Positions 10,435-22,113 of a DNA stretch of 64,000 nt are shown piece by piece. A model generated the notes under the pieces. The model was not told where the DNA came from, ran no database searches, and saw only the letters and a list, made by a program, of their open reading frames with translations. This stretch comes from Casuarina equisetifolia (Eukaryota > Streptophyta > Magnoliopsida > Fagales > Casuarinaceae). How positions within the stretch are numbered: the stretch's first letter is position 1; each line of letters begins with the position of its first letter. The translations under genes and the position numbers were made by a program. The stretch is from assembly GCA_028551475.1 (NCBI GenBank), contig CM052354.1, positions 29,225,258 through 29,289,257 of the forward strand, read 5' to 3'.

Positions 10435-10955
10435 TGTTAAGATTGGTGGAACAATTAAGTTAAAGGGTATGATTGTCATTACAATCAGGGGTCTTTATGT
10501 AATTGTGGAACTAGGAAATATCTTCTAGATGTAGTGGATTTCCTAGTAGTGTTGGATTAGGATTCTTATCCTTATTCCTAGTAGTGTTGGAGTAGGATTC
10601 TTATCCTTATGTGGAAGTAGGTTTTCCTAGTAGTATTCAACTAGGATTCCTTCAGGGTTTCTCTATAAATAGGAGAAGTATAGAGAAACCTAGTGGGCAA
10701 ATTGAGAGAGTCCCCATGGGGGGCTAATTGTTGAAGAAGGCCCCTCTCATGGATCTAGTTGATGAGAGAATCCATGAGATACCTATTTGAGGAAAGGGAA
10801 TATATGAGAAAATCTAATGAGAAGAGACTACAGGGGACGTAGGACATTATGATGTTCCGAACCTCTTAAATCTGTTGTGTTTGGGTGTGTGTGTTCTTAT
10901 ATTTGTGTGTTCAATCTCTATGTGGATGATGCGACTTTATTGAATTCTCCCAACA
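10435..10955 (+). mobile_element. Solo LTR (521 bp) with 5-bp target duplication
   Basis: Begins TGTTAAG and ends CCCAACA, flanked by CAATT on both sides (10430-10434 and 10956-10960). It carries a TATA box (CTCTATAAATAGGAG near 10660-10675) on the plus strand and an internal direct repeat built on CCTAGTAGTGTTGGA (about 10541-10615). No PBS, coding region or second LTR follows, which is what recombination between two LTRs leaves. It sits just downstream of the second receptor-kinase copy. Confidence 0.8.
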
Positions 10956-10960
10956 CAATT

Positions 10961-11067
10961 TGCTATCTACCGATCAGAATAATATCTACTTAACAATACC
11001 AAGCCTTATTCTAACACAAATTTTAACTTTCTCAGGTAGATATACATCAGTACTTGTAGGTAATTCA
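10961..11067. other. Short 3' flank of the second receptor kinase
   Basis: Nothing recognised. Confidence 0.3.
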
Positions 11068-11908
11068 TCAAGCCTTAGGCAAACAATCAACTAGAAAGGA
11101 CAATATATAAAACCAACTCTTGAGAAATGAAATTGTATAACCTACATTGCTTTTTTTACCGACCTTAGGACTCATAAGTTCTGAGAAATCTTGCCCATTG
11201 TTTGAACAACAGATGCCATTGCTTTCATTGACCTTGCTAAGCGTTAAATCTTGGTCAACACCCTTCTGCAACTTCAATGGAAGCTCAAGGTCTTGCACCA
11301 CATCATTCATGGAAGGCCTCTTGGTTCCGTTGTCATGCAAACAATTCACAGCAATCACAACAAATTTCATCAAACACTCTGGCATAATTTTATTGTTTAA
11401 TGATGGATCAACAATCTGATCAAGTGCACCGTTGCGATAGCATTCAAGGACCCAATTTGCTAGGTTCACTGGTTGCATCTCTTCAATATAAAATATGGGT
11501 GGCTTCGCACATAGCACTTCACACAAAACTACACTGAAGGAAAATACGTCAGACTTTTAAGTCAATTGGTGAAGCTTGTAGTATTCCAGGTCAATGTACC
11601 CATGAGTACCCTTAATGATTGTGCTTACATGGGCATTGATGGTTCCACTAGGGCCCATCTTTGATAGTCCAAAATCAGAAACCTTTGCCACCCATTTTTC
11701 ATCCAACAAGATATTTGTTGTCTTCACGTCACGATGAATGATCATGTGATTTGCTCCTGTATGAAGGTAGCTCAAACCACGAGCTGCACCGATGCAAATC
11801 TCAAGTCGTTGCTCCCAAGGTAGAGGCAAATGATTGGTGTTGCAAAGATAATCACGTAGAGTCCCACGGACCATGTAATCATAGATGAGAATCATTTCAT
11901 TATCCTCG

Positions 11909-13220
11909 TGTTATGGACCTACCACTGAGCCAAAAGGAGAACTCCTTGTGGGGAAACAAGCCTAATAACTCTTAACACCATAACATACCCCCACAGTTCC
12001 TTTATCTGACGTCCTCGGCGGATGCCAGCTGCTGGGACTGCTGGGGCTCTTTCCCCTCATATTCCCTCATACTGCACCTACCAGGATTCGAACTCAAAAT
12101 GTGGGGAAGCAAGCCCAATAACTCTTAACACCATAACATACCTCCACAGTTCTTTTATCTGACGTCCTCGGCGGATGCCAGCTGCTGGGACTGCTAGGGC
12201 TCTTTCCCCTCATATTCCCTCATACTGCACCTACCAGGATTCGAACTCAGAATGTGGGGTTTGGCTCTAATACCAATTGTTATGGACCTACCACTGAGCC
12301 AAAAGGAGAACTCCTTGTGGGGAAGCAGGCCCAATAACTCTTAACACCGTAACATACCCCCCACGGTTCCTTTATCCGACGTCCTCGGCGGATGCCAGCT
12401 GCTGGGACTGCTGGGGCTCTTTCCCCTCATATTCCCCCATACTGCACCTACCAGGATTCGAACTTGGGATGTAGGGTTTGGCTCCGATACCAATTGTTAT
12501 GGACCTACCACTGAGCCAAAAAGAGAACTCCTTGTGGGAAAGCAAGCCCAATAACTCTTAACACCATAACATACCCCCACAGTTCCTTTATCTGACGTCC
12601 TCGGCGGATGCCAGCTGCTGGGACTACTGGGGCTCTTTCCCCTCATATTCCCTCATACTGCACCTACCAGGATTCGAACTCAGAATGTGGGGTTTGGCTC
12701 TGATACCAATTGTTATGGACCTACCACTGAGCCAAAAGGAGAACTCCTTGTGGGGAAGCAGGCCCAATAACTCTTAACACCGTAACATACCCCCCACGGT
12801 TCCTTTATCCGACGTCCTCGGCGGATGCCAGCTGCTGGGACTGCTGGGGCTCTTTCCCCTCATATTCCCTCATACTGCACCTACCAGGATTCGAACTTGG
12901 GATGTAGGGTTTGGCTCCGATACCAATTGTTATGGACCTACCACTGAGCCAAAAAGAGAACTCCTTGTGGGAAAGCAAGCCCAATAACTCTTAACACCAT
13001 AACATACCCCCACAGTTCCTTTATCTGACGTCCTCGGCGGATGCCAGCTGCTGGGACTGCTGGGGCTCTTTCCCCTCATATTCCCTCATACTGCACCTAC
13101 CAGGATTTGAACTCAGAATGTGGGGTTTGGCTCTGATACCAATTGTTATGGACCTACCACTGAGCCAAAAGGAGAACTCCTTGTGGGGAAGCAGGCCCAA
13201 TAACTCTTAACACCGTAACA
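11909..13220 (-). mobile_element. Tandem TRIM retrotransposon array inserted in the kinase exon
   Basis: 1312-bp insertion flanked by CCTCG (11904-11908 and 13221-13225), with termini TGTTATGG and CCGTAACA. On the minus strand each unit is a 77-bp LTR (TGTTAYGGTG to CCATAACA), then a PBS matching initiator tRNA-Met (TTGGTATCAGAGCC), about 140 bp of non-coding sequence and a purine tract (GTGGGGG). Full LTRs begin at 11909, 12278, 12495, 12711, 12928 and 13144; a truncated one lies near 12109-12160. There is no open reading frame, so it needs proteins from another element. Removing the insert and one CCTCG restores the kinase reading frame seen in paralogues. Confidence 0.88.
12278..13143 (-). 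repeat. Higher-order repeat: two 433-bp dimers of TRIM units
   Basis: Units start at 12278, 12495, 12711 and 12928 with spacings 217, 216 and 217 (the last LTR starts 216 further on). Units 1 and 3 share GCAGGCCC, CCGTAACA, TATCCGACG and GATGTAGGG; units 2 and 4 share GCAAGCCC, CCATAACA, TATCTGACG and GAATGTGGG. The array is therefore (AB)(AB)A. Between the two dimers only a few differences are visible, for example CCCCCATACTG versus CCCTCATACTG. Confidence 0.85.
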
Positions 13221-15012
13221 CCTCGTCATAATATCCAATTAGTGATACGAGATGGCGGTGGTGAAGTTGTGAGAGCATCTCAATCTCGGTCTCAAACTCT
13301 GGGCCCCTTGTTTAGAACCAGGCGCCAGTCGCTTGATTGCAACTAGGTTAGCCCCACCCTCCAGATAACCTTTATACACATGACCAAATCCCCCGACGCC
13401 AATTATGAGAGCTTGGTCAAAGTCCTTCGTGGCTGCTTTAATCTTTGTCAATGAAAAGTGTTGACAAAGATGGGAAAGGTAGAGATGACCTGCGGGTCTT
13501 TGGTGAACCCTTCCCCGGCCGAAACTTCAAGAACCAGAGAACCAATAGGAGTAATAGCACAACAAAGCCAAAAATTCCACCACCAACCGCGGCAACTATT
13601 GTTGTCTTGTTGCGCTTCCCATCATCTATTATTGTTCCACTATGATTCGGCTCCGTTGGAGGTGGGTAGCTGCTATTCGGGGTGAGATTATCCACTGTGC
13701 TGCGCCTGTTACACTTCTTATGATTCAGCTCCGTTGAAGGTGGGTAGCTATTGGGCAGGGTGGGATTACCCTTTAATCTACTTGTATTAAAGATCTCAAT
13801 ACCGTTCAAGATGCCTTTCGGCCCAACAGAGATGTCTATTTTCTTCTCACCTTCTCCATGGATCATTTGAATGACATAGTCTCTGTATACCGGAACACTA
13901 TTACCACCACTCCATCCTATCACGTCAGCAGCATTCTCAACGGGTCGATTTGCTATCAAAATATGGATCACTCTTTGGCCGACCACAATCTCTGGCATAA
14001 ATTCGCAAAAGTGTAACCTAACTTGGTAAACGAATCCAGAATCTATGAGGAAGTTCCAGGCGAGGGAACTTGGTGAGTTACTCCCTGTGGTTCTGACTGT
14101 CTTATAAACTTCTCTGGGTGCAGTGTACGCAGGTACCTTGGTAAAATTCAGTTTACCAAATGAGTTAGATGACACACCTTGTCCAAAGCTTGCCAAGTAC
14201 TAGTCGTCCGTTTCCCAACTCCAAAACATGCCTGTGTCTTCCGCGGGTGAGAGGGAGGTGCCTCCAACATTTACTCTGTATACTACCTCCAAAGCCTTTT
14301 GGTTGTCTACACGGGACAGGTTTTGCTAGCCGATGGCAGTTAGCCCTTCATGGTCAGGGGAGGTGTAATAGAGATAGGGAGGCATGGACAATATTTCGAT
14401 TCCGTTGATAAAAGCATATGAATTGTTAGTGCTTGGAGTGAAAGTTATGTTCAACGTCTGATTTTCCTTAACGGTTACACAGTATTCTTTGAATATGGGA
14501 CTAGTAAGATCAGCTTGTGTGAAGTTGCTGTGAAGAATAAAAGGACTGCCTTTGACAGAGAATAAGACCTTAGAGGAAGTCGATCTATGGTTCCAGGTTG
14601 GAGCGAAGTAGAGGCGAATGAACTTTGCGCCGGCAGAGACTGGGAACGAGTAGGTGAATGGCTGGAAAAAGACCCGACTATTTGAGTAGGGTACTAATCT
14701 GGCCGGAGAGAATTGAGTTCGAGGTCCAGATGCATTGAGGTAGTGTCGTGTGTCGTAGGGTCCGTATCCGCCGGTGGTAGAGCCTCGATCTGTTACGACA
14801 GATGCCTGGTTTTGTGATTGTTCAAACCGGAAGTAACTCGAGTTATTGTCTCCAGCCCAGGACCTACCGTCAGCATCAATTGACTCCCCAGTGGAGCCAC
14901 AGGCGAGAAGAATATGTTCATGTGGAACATAAGCAGGCGGCGAGCCATCGGCAACGGTGCTTCTCAGGTGGTACAGAAAGAAGGCTAGGTAAAGAAGTCT
15001 TCGGTTCCCCAT

Positions 15013-15580
15013 TGCAGTAAAGAGACAAGGAGAGCGACAAAGAGAGATGTTGAGATCTTAAAACATTCAGAATTTGAGCTAACCCAACATGTCATCAGGC
15101 TTTCCAATGCCCAATCAACAACAATAATATAAAATTAAAAAAAATGAAGAAAAACCAAAAAAATGAAGAAGCAATACAAAAAGCTTCGTCAAAACTAAAC
15201 CACCGGCGAGAGAGCAAGTCGCACTCTGTGATTCGTTGACTTTGTTTTGCCGCCTACGTTGAGGCATGCTTTGACGTGAACAGACCTTTTCTGGGCTGGT
15301 TTGTTCTACTACCTTTACAATCGGGTGAAGTCATTTGTCATTTTCCCTTGTCCTTTGTTTGGTTATGGAGAAAATGGGACTTTGGCTTCGACTTTTTCAA
15401 CGCTAAGTCACAGCGGTCGTAGAAAATTGAGCTTGACATTTTCGACGCTTTTCAGGTGTTAATTAAATTTAAGATTCCAAGGTCCTGTCCTGGAGGTTGG
15501 AAAAATAATACAAATGATTACCCAGTCTCGCCCGCTTTACTTTAAAATTGTCAAAAGAAGAGCGTCGTTTTCTGCAGTCG
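15013..15580 (-). promoter_or_regulatory. 5' flank of the second receptor-kinase copy
   Basis: Contains the block recurring upstream of the other copies: GAGATCTTAAAACATTC and CTAACCCAACATGTC near 15050-15095 (shared with 44835-44870), AAACCACCGGCGAG near 15205, and the GATTCGTTGACTTTGTTTTG region near 15230. Non-coding; the regulatory role is inferred from its conserved position. Confidence 0.5.
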
Positions 15581-16196
15581 GCCTAGCTTCTTCTTCTCGC
15601 CTTTTTAGTCACGACAGCATGACTCCCTCAAGTTCTGACATTTGTTATTACATCTCTTCATAAGATGTTCGCCTTCTTGTCTTTTGTCTTATTAATTTAA
15701 CAAATTTTTATCCTAGAAAAATCATATCTATCTTAATTTTAGGAAAAGGTACTTATGAAATTTTAACTCTAGACATGCAACTATTACCCTATATTTTAAC
15801 AAAGTTAGAAAAGCTTTCTATTCGAAATTTGTTTATTTTTGCCTTCACTTAAATATAAGTAAAATAATCAATGGTATAATTTGTTCTCATTGCCACTCAC
15901 AAGCTTATGATGCAACCCACTTTTGTTTTAAAATGTTATTTATATGCTTTAGGTGGTGATATTAAAAAAAAATTGCTTAATGTGATATTTTCAGATAGCT
16001 TTCAAAACCATAGAGTTAATTGGAGGTAAAAATACCTGAAACTAAACTTTAAATAGTCGTAAGTATGTAAAACAAATTAAAACAAAATTATTAACAAAGA
16101 AAAAAAAGGTAGAAAACGATTTGGTTCTCTAAATTTTTATAGAAAATCTTTCTTAAAAAAGAAGACATTCTTGTATATATAAAAAAACACTATACT
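15581..16196. other. AT-rich spacer
   Basis: No gene or repeat recognised before the LINE target site. Confidence 0.4.
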
Positions 16197-19100
16197 TAAA
16201 TATCAACATGTGTATGGATGGGAAGGTGCATATGGATAGGAAGGTGTTTTTATTTACTATCATTTATACGAGCACGGATTACAGATGTAGAAGGCAATTA
16301 GGGCACGCTCTAGAAAATTTACAGACAGCACACATACCATGGATCCTTGGAAGAGACTTTAATTCAATTATTCATCAGGATGAGAAACGAGGAGGACAAT
16401 TGTACTCACGGGTAGCAAGTGCTGAATTCTAGAATTTTATATGCCAACAAGGGCTCCAAGATTGTGGGTATTTGGGTTCTCCTTTCACGTGGTCAAATAA
16501 TGTGCAAGGGAATAAAAGGATATGGGCGAGATTGGATAGAATATTATGTAATTTGGAAGCTGCAACAATTTTTCCTACTTTGAAAGTGAAGCATTTAACT
16601 AGAATTCTTTCTGATCACAACCCTCTATTATTATCATTGAAAACGATAGTTCAAGGAGTAAGATCTTTTAAGTTCCAGAGGTAGTGGTTGGAATCTTCAT
16701 CAATAATTCCACTCATAACACAACAATGGTCAGGGAATTCAACAGAGCCCCCATGGATACGACTTCATTTGCAATGCGTACAAGTTAAGAAAGCGTTGAT
16801 TGAATGGGTGAAGTTAAATAGTGGTAACAGGGAGCAGAGAATAACATATTTAATAGAGCAAGTGCAAGAATTGGAAACACAATTGCAAGAAAATTGGTCA
16901 GCTATGGTTTTTCATGAACTTCAAAAGGCTCAAGAAAGTCTTATTCGCAATTTGATGGAGGAAGAAGGTCAACTTCGGGATAAAGCTCGAGTTAGATGGC
17001 TTCAAGAGGGAGACAGAAACTCATCATACTTCCATGCTTGCATTCAGGAGAGGAGGCAACAATCGAGGTTTAATTTTACATTACCAGATGGAACCCGAAT
17101 AGACGATGTTGATACCTTAGGCCCATTGGCAATGGAATTTTATAAGGAGTTATTGATGCCCCCTACCTCACTTGCTAATAGAGAACCAATAGATCTCCTC
17201 AGCTATGTACCAAGACTGGTCACAGAGGAGCAAAATGAAATGCTTTGCCATGTTCCAGAATGGGATGAAATTCTACAAGCTATCAAGAACCTGGACCCCG
17301 ATAGTGCACCAGGTCCAGATGGTTTTAATGGACACTTCTTCTTAGCAGCATAAGGGATAGTAAAGGAAGATTTGCAAGCAGCCATAACAGAGTTCTTTAC
17401 AGGAGGCCAAATTCCAAGAAGCACTACAGCAACGATGTTGGTATTAATTCCAAAGGTGCAACAACCAAGGAGTTTTTTAGATTTAAGACCAATTAGTTTA
17501 TGCACATTTCGATACAAAATTATGGCCAAGATTCTAAATGACAGGCTTGCTAAGGTACTCTCAAGTATTATTTCATTAGAACAATTTGGTTTTGTTAAGG
17601 ACAGATTCATCCAGGAAAATATAGCATTGGCTCAAGAAATGGTCCATGAAGTAAATAGATCAGTGGCAGGAGGCAATGTGATCATTAAACTTGATATGTC
17701 AAAGGCTTATGACAGGTTAGAGTGGCCATTTTTATTACAGGTTTTACTGAGGTTTGGTTTCTCTCCATTATGGATAGACATGATATATCGTTGTATCTCA
17801 AATAATTGGTTTTCTATCCAACTACAAGGGAAAAATTTTGGGTTTTTTAAATCCACCAGGGGACTTAGACAAGGGGATCCATTATCTCCAAGTTTATTTA
17901 TTATTGCTCAAGAAGCATTTAGTCGAAAGCTGAAATACCTAATGTAGACTGGAGAGATTGGTAGATTTAAAGGTACAAATAACTTTAACCATATTTCACA
18001 TTTGCTTTATGCAGATGACATGATTGTCTTTTTGAATGGTTGAAAACGATCAATACTGAATTTTATGGCTTTGTTGAAAGATTATGAATGTTGAAGTGGA
18101 CAGATGGTAAATGTAAAGAAATACAATTTCTTATTGGCAAAAAAAGCTCCTGCTTACAAGAAATATCACATTAAACAGTGGACAGGTTTTTTAGCAACTG
18201 ATCTACCAATGAAATATTTGGGGGTTCCACTCTTTAAAGGAAGAGCAAAGAGGATATACTTTGAAAAGCTATTAGCAAAGATTATTGGGCGAATCAACAA
18301 TTGGAAAAATAGATTTTTATCTCATGGGAGAAAACTAGTTTTAATAAAAAGTATTTTGTCCTCAGTCCCCATACATTGTTTGTCAATCACTAAGGTTCTG
18401 AGATCAGTCTTGAAAGAAATTAATAAAGCTATGGCAGACTTCTTATGGAGCAATAGGGAAGTTCACAGAGCACATTGGGTAGAATAGGATAAAGTTTGTA
18501 GACCTTTGGATGAAGGGGGTTTAGGAATAAGAGATATGACTACAATGATGGACAGTTTACATGTGAAGATGGCATGGAACTTTATTAAAGGTAAATCATT
18601 ATGGGCACAATTCATGAAGAGAAAATATGGCACAGCGGTGGAAGTTATTCACCAACCCAAAAACATTATGGCTTCCTATTGTTGGGCTACTATGAGTGCC
18701 CATCTTCCATTTGCTTTGCAACATAGTAGGTGGGTGGTAAATGATGGTTCGAGGTTTTTCTGGACAAACAAATGGCTAAAGGAGCTTCTATGGTTCCCAT
18801 CCTGTGAAGATTATCATAAAAGTATTAGAGATGGCATATCAGATGCAAGATTTTTAAAGAGGTTTTTGTCTCCAGAATAAAAAGAACAAGTTTAACAAAT
18901 CAATCTCACCAATAAGCCAGATAAGTTAATCTTTGAGCTTACGTCCAATGGGTTGTTTTCTATTGCATCCGTGTATGAACATCGATGGGTGCATGGCGAA
19001 AAGGTGGGTTGGAGCAAATTCATTTGGAATCAGTATTTACCCACTAAGATTGGCTTTTTTATGTGGCAGATGATGAACAATGGGTTTCCTACAGATACAA

Positions 19101-20336
19101 ATGTACAAAGGCGAGGTGTTTTGCTAACGTCTAAATGTGTATGTTGTGTCCATCCTCAATATGAATCAATTGATCATCTCTTTTGCCAAGGAGAATTGGC
19201 TAAGAGATTATGGTAGCATTTTTGCAAGATCTTACAAATATCAATAAGGAGAGACACAGTTTCCAATCTTCTTACTGATTGGTTTAAGGAGGCCAACGAA
19301 TCTTCACAGGCAGGGATAATGATAGCATTGGTGGGTTGCTATACTATGTGGCGAATTTGGTTAGCAAGGAATAATGTCATCTATTCGGAAAAAGGATTTC
19401 TCTTGCCAATGTTGATAGGAGGAGTGATTTCTGATGTTTGTCTTCTCATGGGATCCTTTAAAGGTACAAAATTTCTATCAGTGAGTGATTGTACATGATT
19501 ACAAGCTTTGCATATTCCTATTTCAGTCCCTTCCATTACAAGAGGACGACTGATTAGTTGGAATTGCCCTGTTATAGATTCTTTAAAGTTGAATACAGAT
19601 GGATCTTGTATTAGTGGTGCATGTGCAGGAGGGGGAGCGGTGCGAGATTGGAAGGGAAGTGTGCTTATAGCATATGCAGTTAATTTGGGCAATGGAGATA
19701 GTGCAAAAGCAAAGGTCTTAGCCTTACTTAAAGGTCTAGAAACATGCCATCAAAAGGGAATTATGTTGTCAGAGATAGAAGCAGATTCTCAGTTTATGAT
19801 TCAGTGCATAAAAGGAAACCACTCTATTCCTTGGAAATTGGCTTATGAGTTACGCAAATGTTCTAGTTATATTCCTTCCAATGTTCAAATATCTCATGTG
19901 TTTCGCGAAGTAAATTTTTTAGCTGATGGACTAGCTAATTTTGGACATTCATTGACAGGATTACAAGTTTTTACAACTCTTGACTCTTTACCAAGTCAAT
20001 GCAGAAAAATTTCATGAGAAGACCAACTAGGCCTAGAGCATTACAGGCCTCCTTAGACAATTACTTTCACTTTATGTTTAATCTCAATGAGATAATTACT
20101 TTATTTTTCATTAATGACTATGCAGTCATGTTAATTGATTATGTTTTGATTTCCAAAAATTTTTATACCTGTTCATTGGGTTTATATAATAAAGGGTTAG
20201 GTATTATGCCATGCCCTATGTATTTTTCTAACAGGTTTGACACCTTAGTCTACTTGTGTTATCAATATAAACGATAAGGGTACCGTCCCTATTTCTCAAA
20301 AAAATAAATAAATAAATAAATAAATATCAACATGTG
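16197..20336 (+). mobile_element. 5'-truncated LINE (L1 type) with 16-bp target duplication
   Basis: The element proper runs from 16213 to 20320. It is flanked by the identical 16-mer TAAATATCAACATGTG at 16197-16212 and 20321-20336, and its 3' end is an A-rich tail with (AAAT)n just before the right duplication. The 5' end is missing: the endonuclease domain starts partway. ORF2 has decayed. The tail, long target duplication and truncation are the signature of target-primed reverse transcription. Confidence 0.93.
16213..20017 (+). pseudogene. LINE ORF2: endonuclease, reverse transcriptase, RNase H
   Basis: All pieces lie in one frame. In order: C-terminal part of the AP endonuclease (ILGRDFNSI, SPFTWSN, LSDHNPLLL), reverse transcriptase from about 17270 (SAPGPDGFNG, LIPKV, LRPISLC, KLDMSKAYDRLEW, GLRQGDPLSP and the catalytic LLYADDM at about 18003), a zf-RVT region (TKIGFFMWQ, CVCCVHPQYESIDHLF) and an RNase H-like domain from about 19580 (LNTDGS, EADSQ). 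Eleven in-frame stops interrupt it: 16430, 16682, 17351, 17945, 18041, 18092, 18485, 18878, 18893, 19214 and 19496. No frameshift is seen over 3.8 kb. The expected RNase H glutamate (AEVLAL) reads AKVLAL. Not functional. Confidence 0.92.
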
Positions 20337-21539
20337 AGATATATTTTCATATCATTTTTAAATGAAAAATAATGTCTAGGAGAATGACCAAGCTTCGGTT
20401 CATTTCGAAGGATGATGTTACGGGCTTCCTAGAAGCCCAATCCCAAGATAAGGGTGTTTGGTGATTTCTTTATGGGTAGTTGTATGAATAGGGCTTGTTT
20501 TGTTCTAGGATTTGTACAAAAGACAATAAGTGTTGTATTTTGGCTTTTATGGTTGAATGTACAAAAAAGAAGCTTGTAGCAGTAGGTTGTGAGGTCCAGT
20601 TTCCCTCTATAGAAACCGATCAATGAACTCCCATTTTTCTCAATTGAAATAGAATGGCTCTATGAAATCCAAATATCCATCCACAACCACCGTCCATTTG
20701 CGCCAAAACAATTATGGGTTTCCATACCTATAATAGATGATGCCCCTATGTATTTATACATTAATTTTTATTAATATAAATTTACCTTTTTATGTCGTTT
20801 TTAAAGGCATCTTTGATCACAAAAGTGGTTAATCTCCAAACTTTACATCTTTGGTCCCCAAAAAGCCAACAGATTCTTAGCAGAAGTGTGTCGCACAAGA
20901 ACATAGGAAAATGACAATAGAAAGGTGTTGATCGCCTAGAATTACTCAATTTGACGGTTTGTAAGGCCAAACTTTAATTAGATCACAAGGAAAAGTAACT
21001 TTGAACGTGATGTGACTGGATTTATTGAAGCTTTGCGTTTGCCTTCTGCTTCATTAAAGTCAACAGCTACTCGAGGGATCACAGCAACAGCGATTGGGTT
21101 AGCTCAGTTAGGACAAATTGGCCCTCTTTGAGGGATAGCCAGGACCTCTTTAAGGCCTTACCTTCAGCTCACTATCCAACTCCTTTCATGCTGAAGTTTC
21201 TAGACATAACGTCTTGCGTGAGTTGCCTAACTGCTCGGCTTTTCAGCATCATGCAGAGACATTCTTAGTTGGTGTGCTCCGATGACAAAACACTTGCAAG
21301 TTACCATCTAGACAAACTGTCGGTTTACCAATTACTCCACACAAAAAGACAACTATAACATTTAACTACAACAAAAAGGATCATAACATATTCCTGCTTA
21401 TTCACACGGGTAACATATTCACACATGTCTAGACGCCTCAGGCCATAACATATTCTCCGTATTAGCCAGCAAGATGTCTCACGGGCTCATATACTTTAAC
21501 ATAAAAATGTCCCACCGGCTCATATACTTTAACATAATT
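20337..21539. other. Spacer between LINE and NB-LRR remnant
   Basis: No gene recognised. Two near-identical copies of CTCATATACTTTAACATAA lie at about 21488 and 21520. Confidence 0.4.
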
Positions 21540-21664
21540 TTTTTTATTAAACTTTTTTTAAAAATTGTTGATAGACAATTGTGAGGGTTAATCATTTCTT
21601 AAGGAAGGAACTCTAAATCGTTACACCACCTAATACCAAGTTTTTATAATGTAGAGGGAAGACC
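21540..21664 (-). pseudogene. LRR end of the CC-NB-LRR pseudogene, separated by the copia insertion
   Basis: The minus strand beginning at 21664 reads an LRR-type sequence (GLPSTL, a stop, then KLGIRWCNDLEFLP, another stop, EMINPHNCL). It joins in frame with the sequence ending at 34641 on the far side of the copia element once one AGACC duplication is removed. It is thus the downstream part of the pseudogene at 34641-36635. Confidence 0.7.
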
Positions 21665-22113
21665 TGTTAGATAAGAAACTTTATTGGATCTGCGTAGACA
21701 GATCTAAAACACCATTTATATGATTTTGATTTAGCAAACAAATAGAAATTGGATAGATATAAACATACCGCTTTTGTGATCCATTCTCACATTGTCGTAA
21801 ACCTAATAATGCTCCTTCGAATTTGGGCTTAGGCGAATATCCTTTATTCTCATAAGAATCACTAGCTCGATGAGAGAACCTAGGTTTCGCTTCTTTTGTG
21901 AAAAGCAACATTTATGAAACCCTAAGAACATTACGAATTTATATGAGCTAGAGGATAAGACCTAGTCTTATCTTATATGCAACCCAATAGGCCCACTCAT
22001 CATGGCCCTATTTGGTTAGCAACGGCCCACATCAGCCAGTCCATATTTAGAACTCTCATGGACCAACATAATATAGCCCACTTAAGTAAGCTTAAATAAA
22101 AATTAAACTAACA
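21665..22113 (-). repeat. 3' LTR of the copia element
   Basis: 449 bp, TGTTAGATAAG to AACTAACA, preceded in element sense by the purine tract reverse-complementary to TTCTCCCACTT (22114-22124). Confidence 0.92.

Larger units (their letters stand above)
11068..15012 (-). pseudogene. CrRLK1L receptor kinase pseudogene split by a TRIM array
   Basis: Starts at ATG 15010-15012 with a signal peptide and malectin-like ectodomain resembling the intact copy. In-frame TAG codons occur at 14326-14328 (a Gln in the intact copy) and near 14200. The transmembrane helix is at about 13515-13580. A 1-nt insertion lies at about 13470 and a 1-nt deletion at about 13298, just after VAIKRL. The kinase domain is then cut by the TRIM array (11909-13220). 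Past the array, [14 protein letters not shown] and DFG are intact, but TAA at 11557-11559 truncates the remainder. The kinase fold is clear but no functional product is possible. Related to 37119-39584 and to the intact copy at the left edge. Confidence 0.9.

Noticed and set aside
11909-13220. Regular repeat array as a CRISPR-like or satellite array
   Set aside because: Units carry LTR ends, a tRNA-Met PBS and a purine tract, the whole insert has one 5-bp target duplication, and the genome is a plant.
12928-13220. A real tRNA gene in the TRIM unit
   Set aside because: A and B boxes are present, but I could not make a cloverleaf with a proper anticodon arm and acceptor stem.
17203-17610. 135-codon minus-strand frame in the LINE
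   Set aside because: Antisense to the reverse transcriptase region, with no independent signature.
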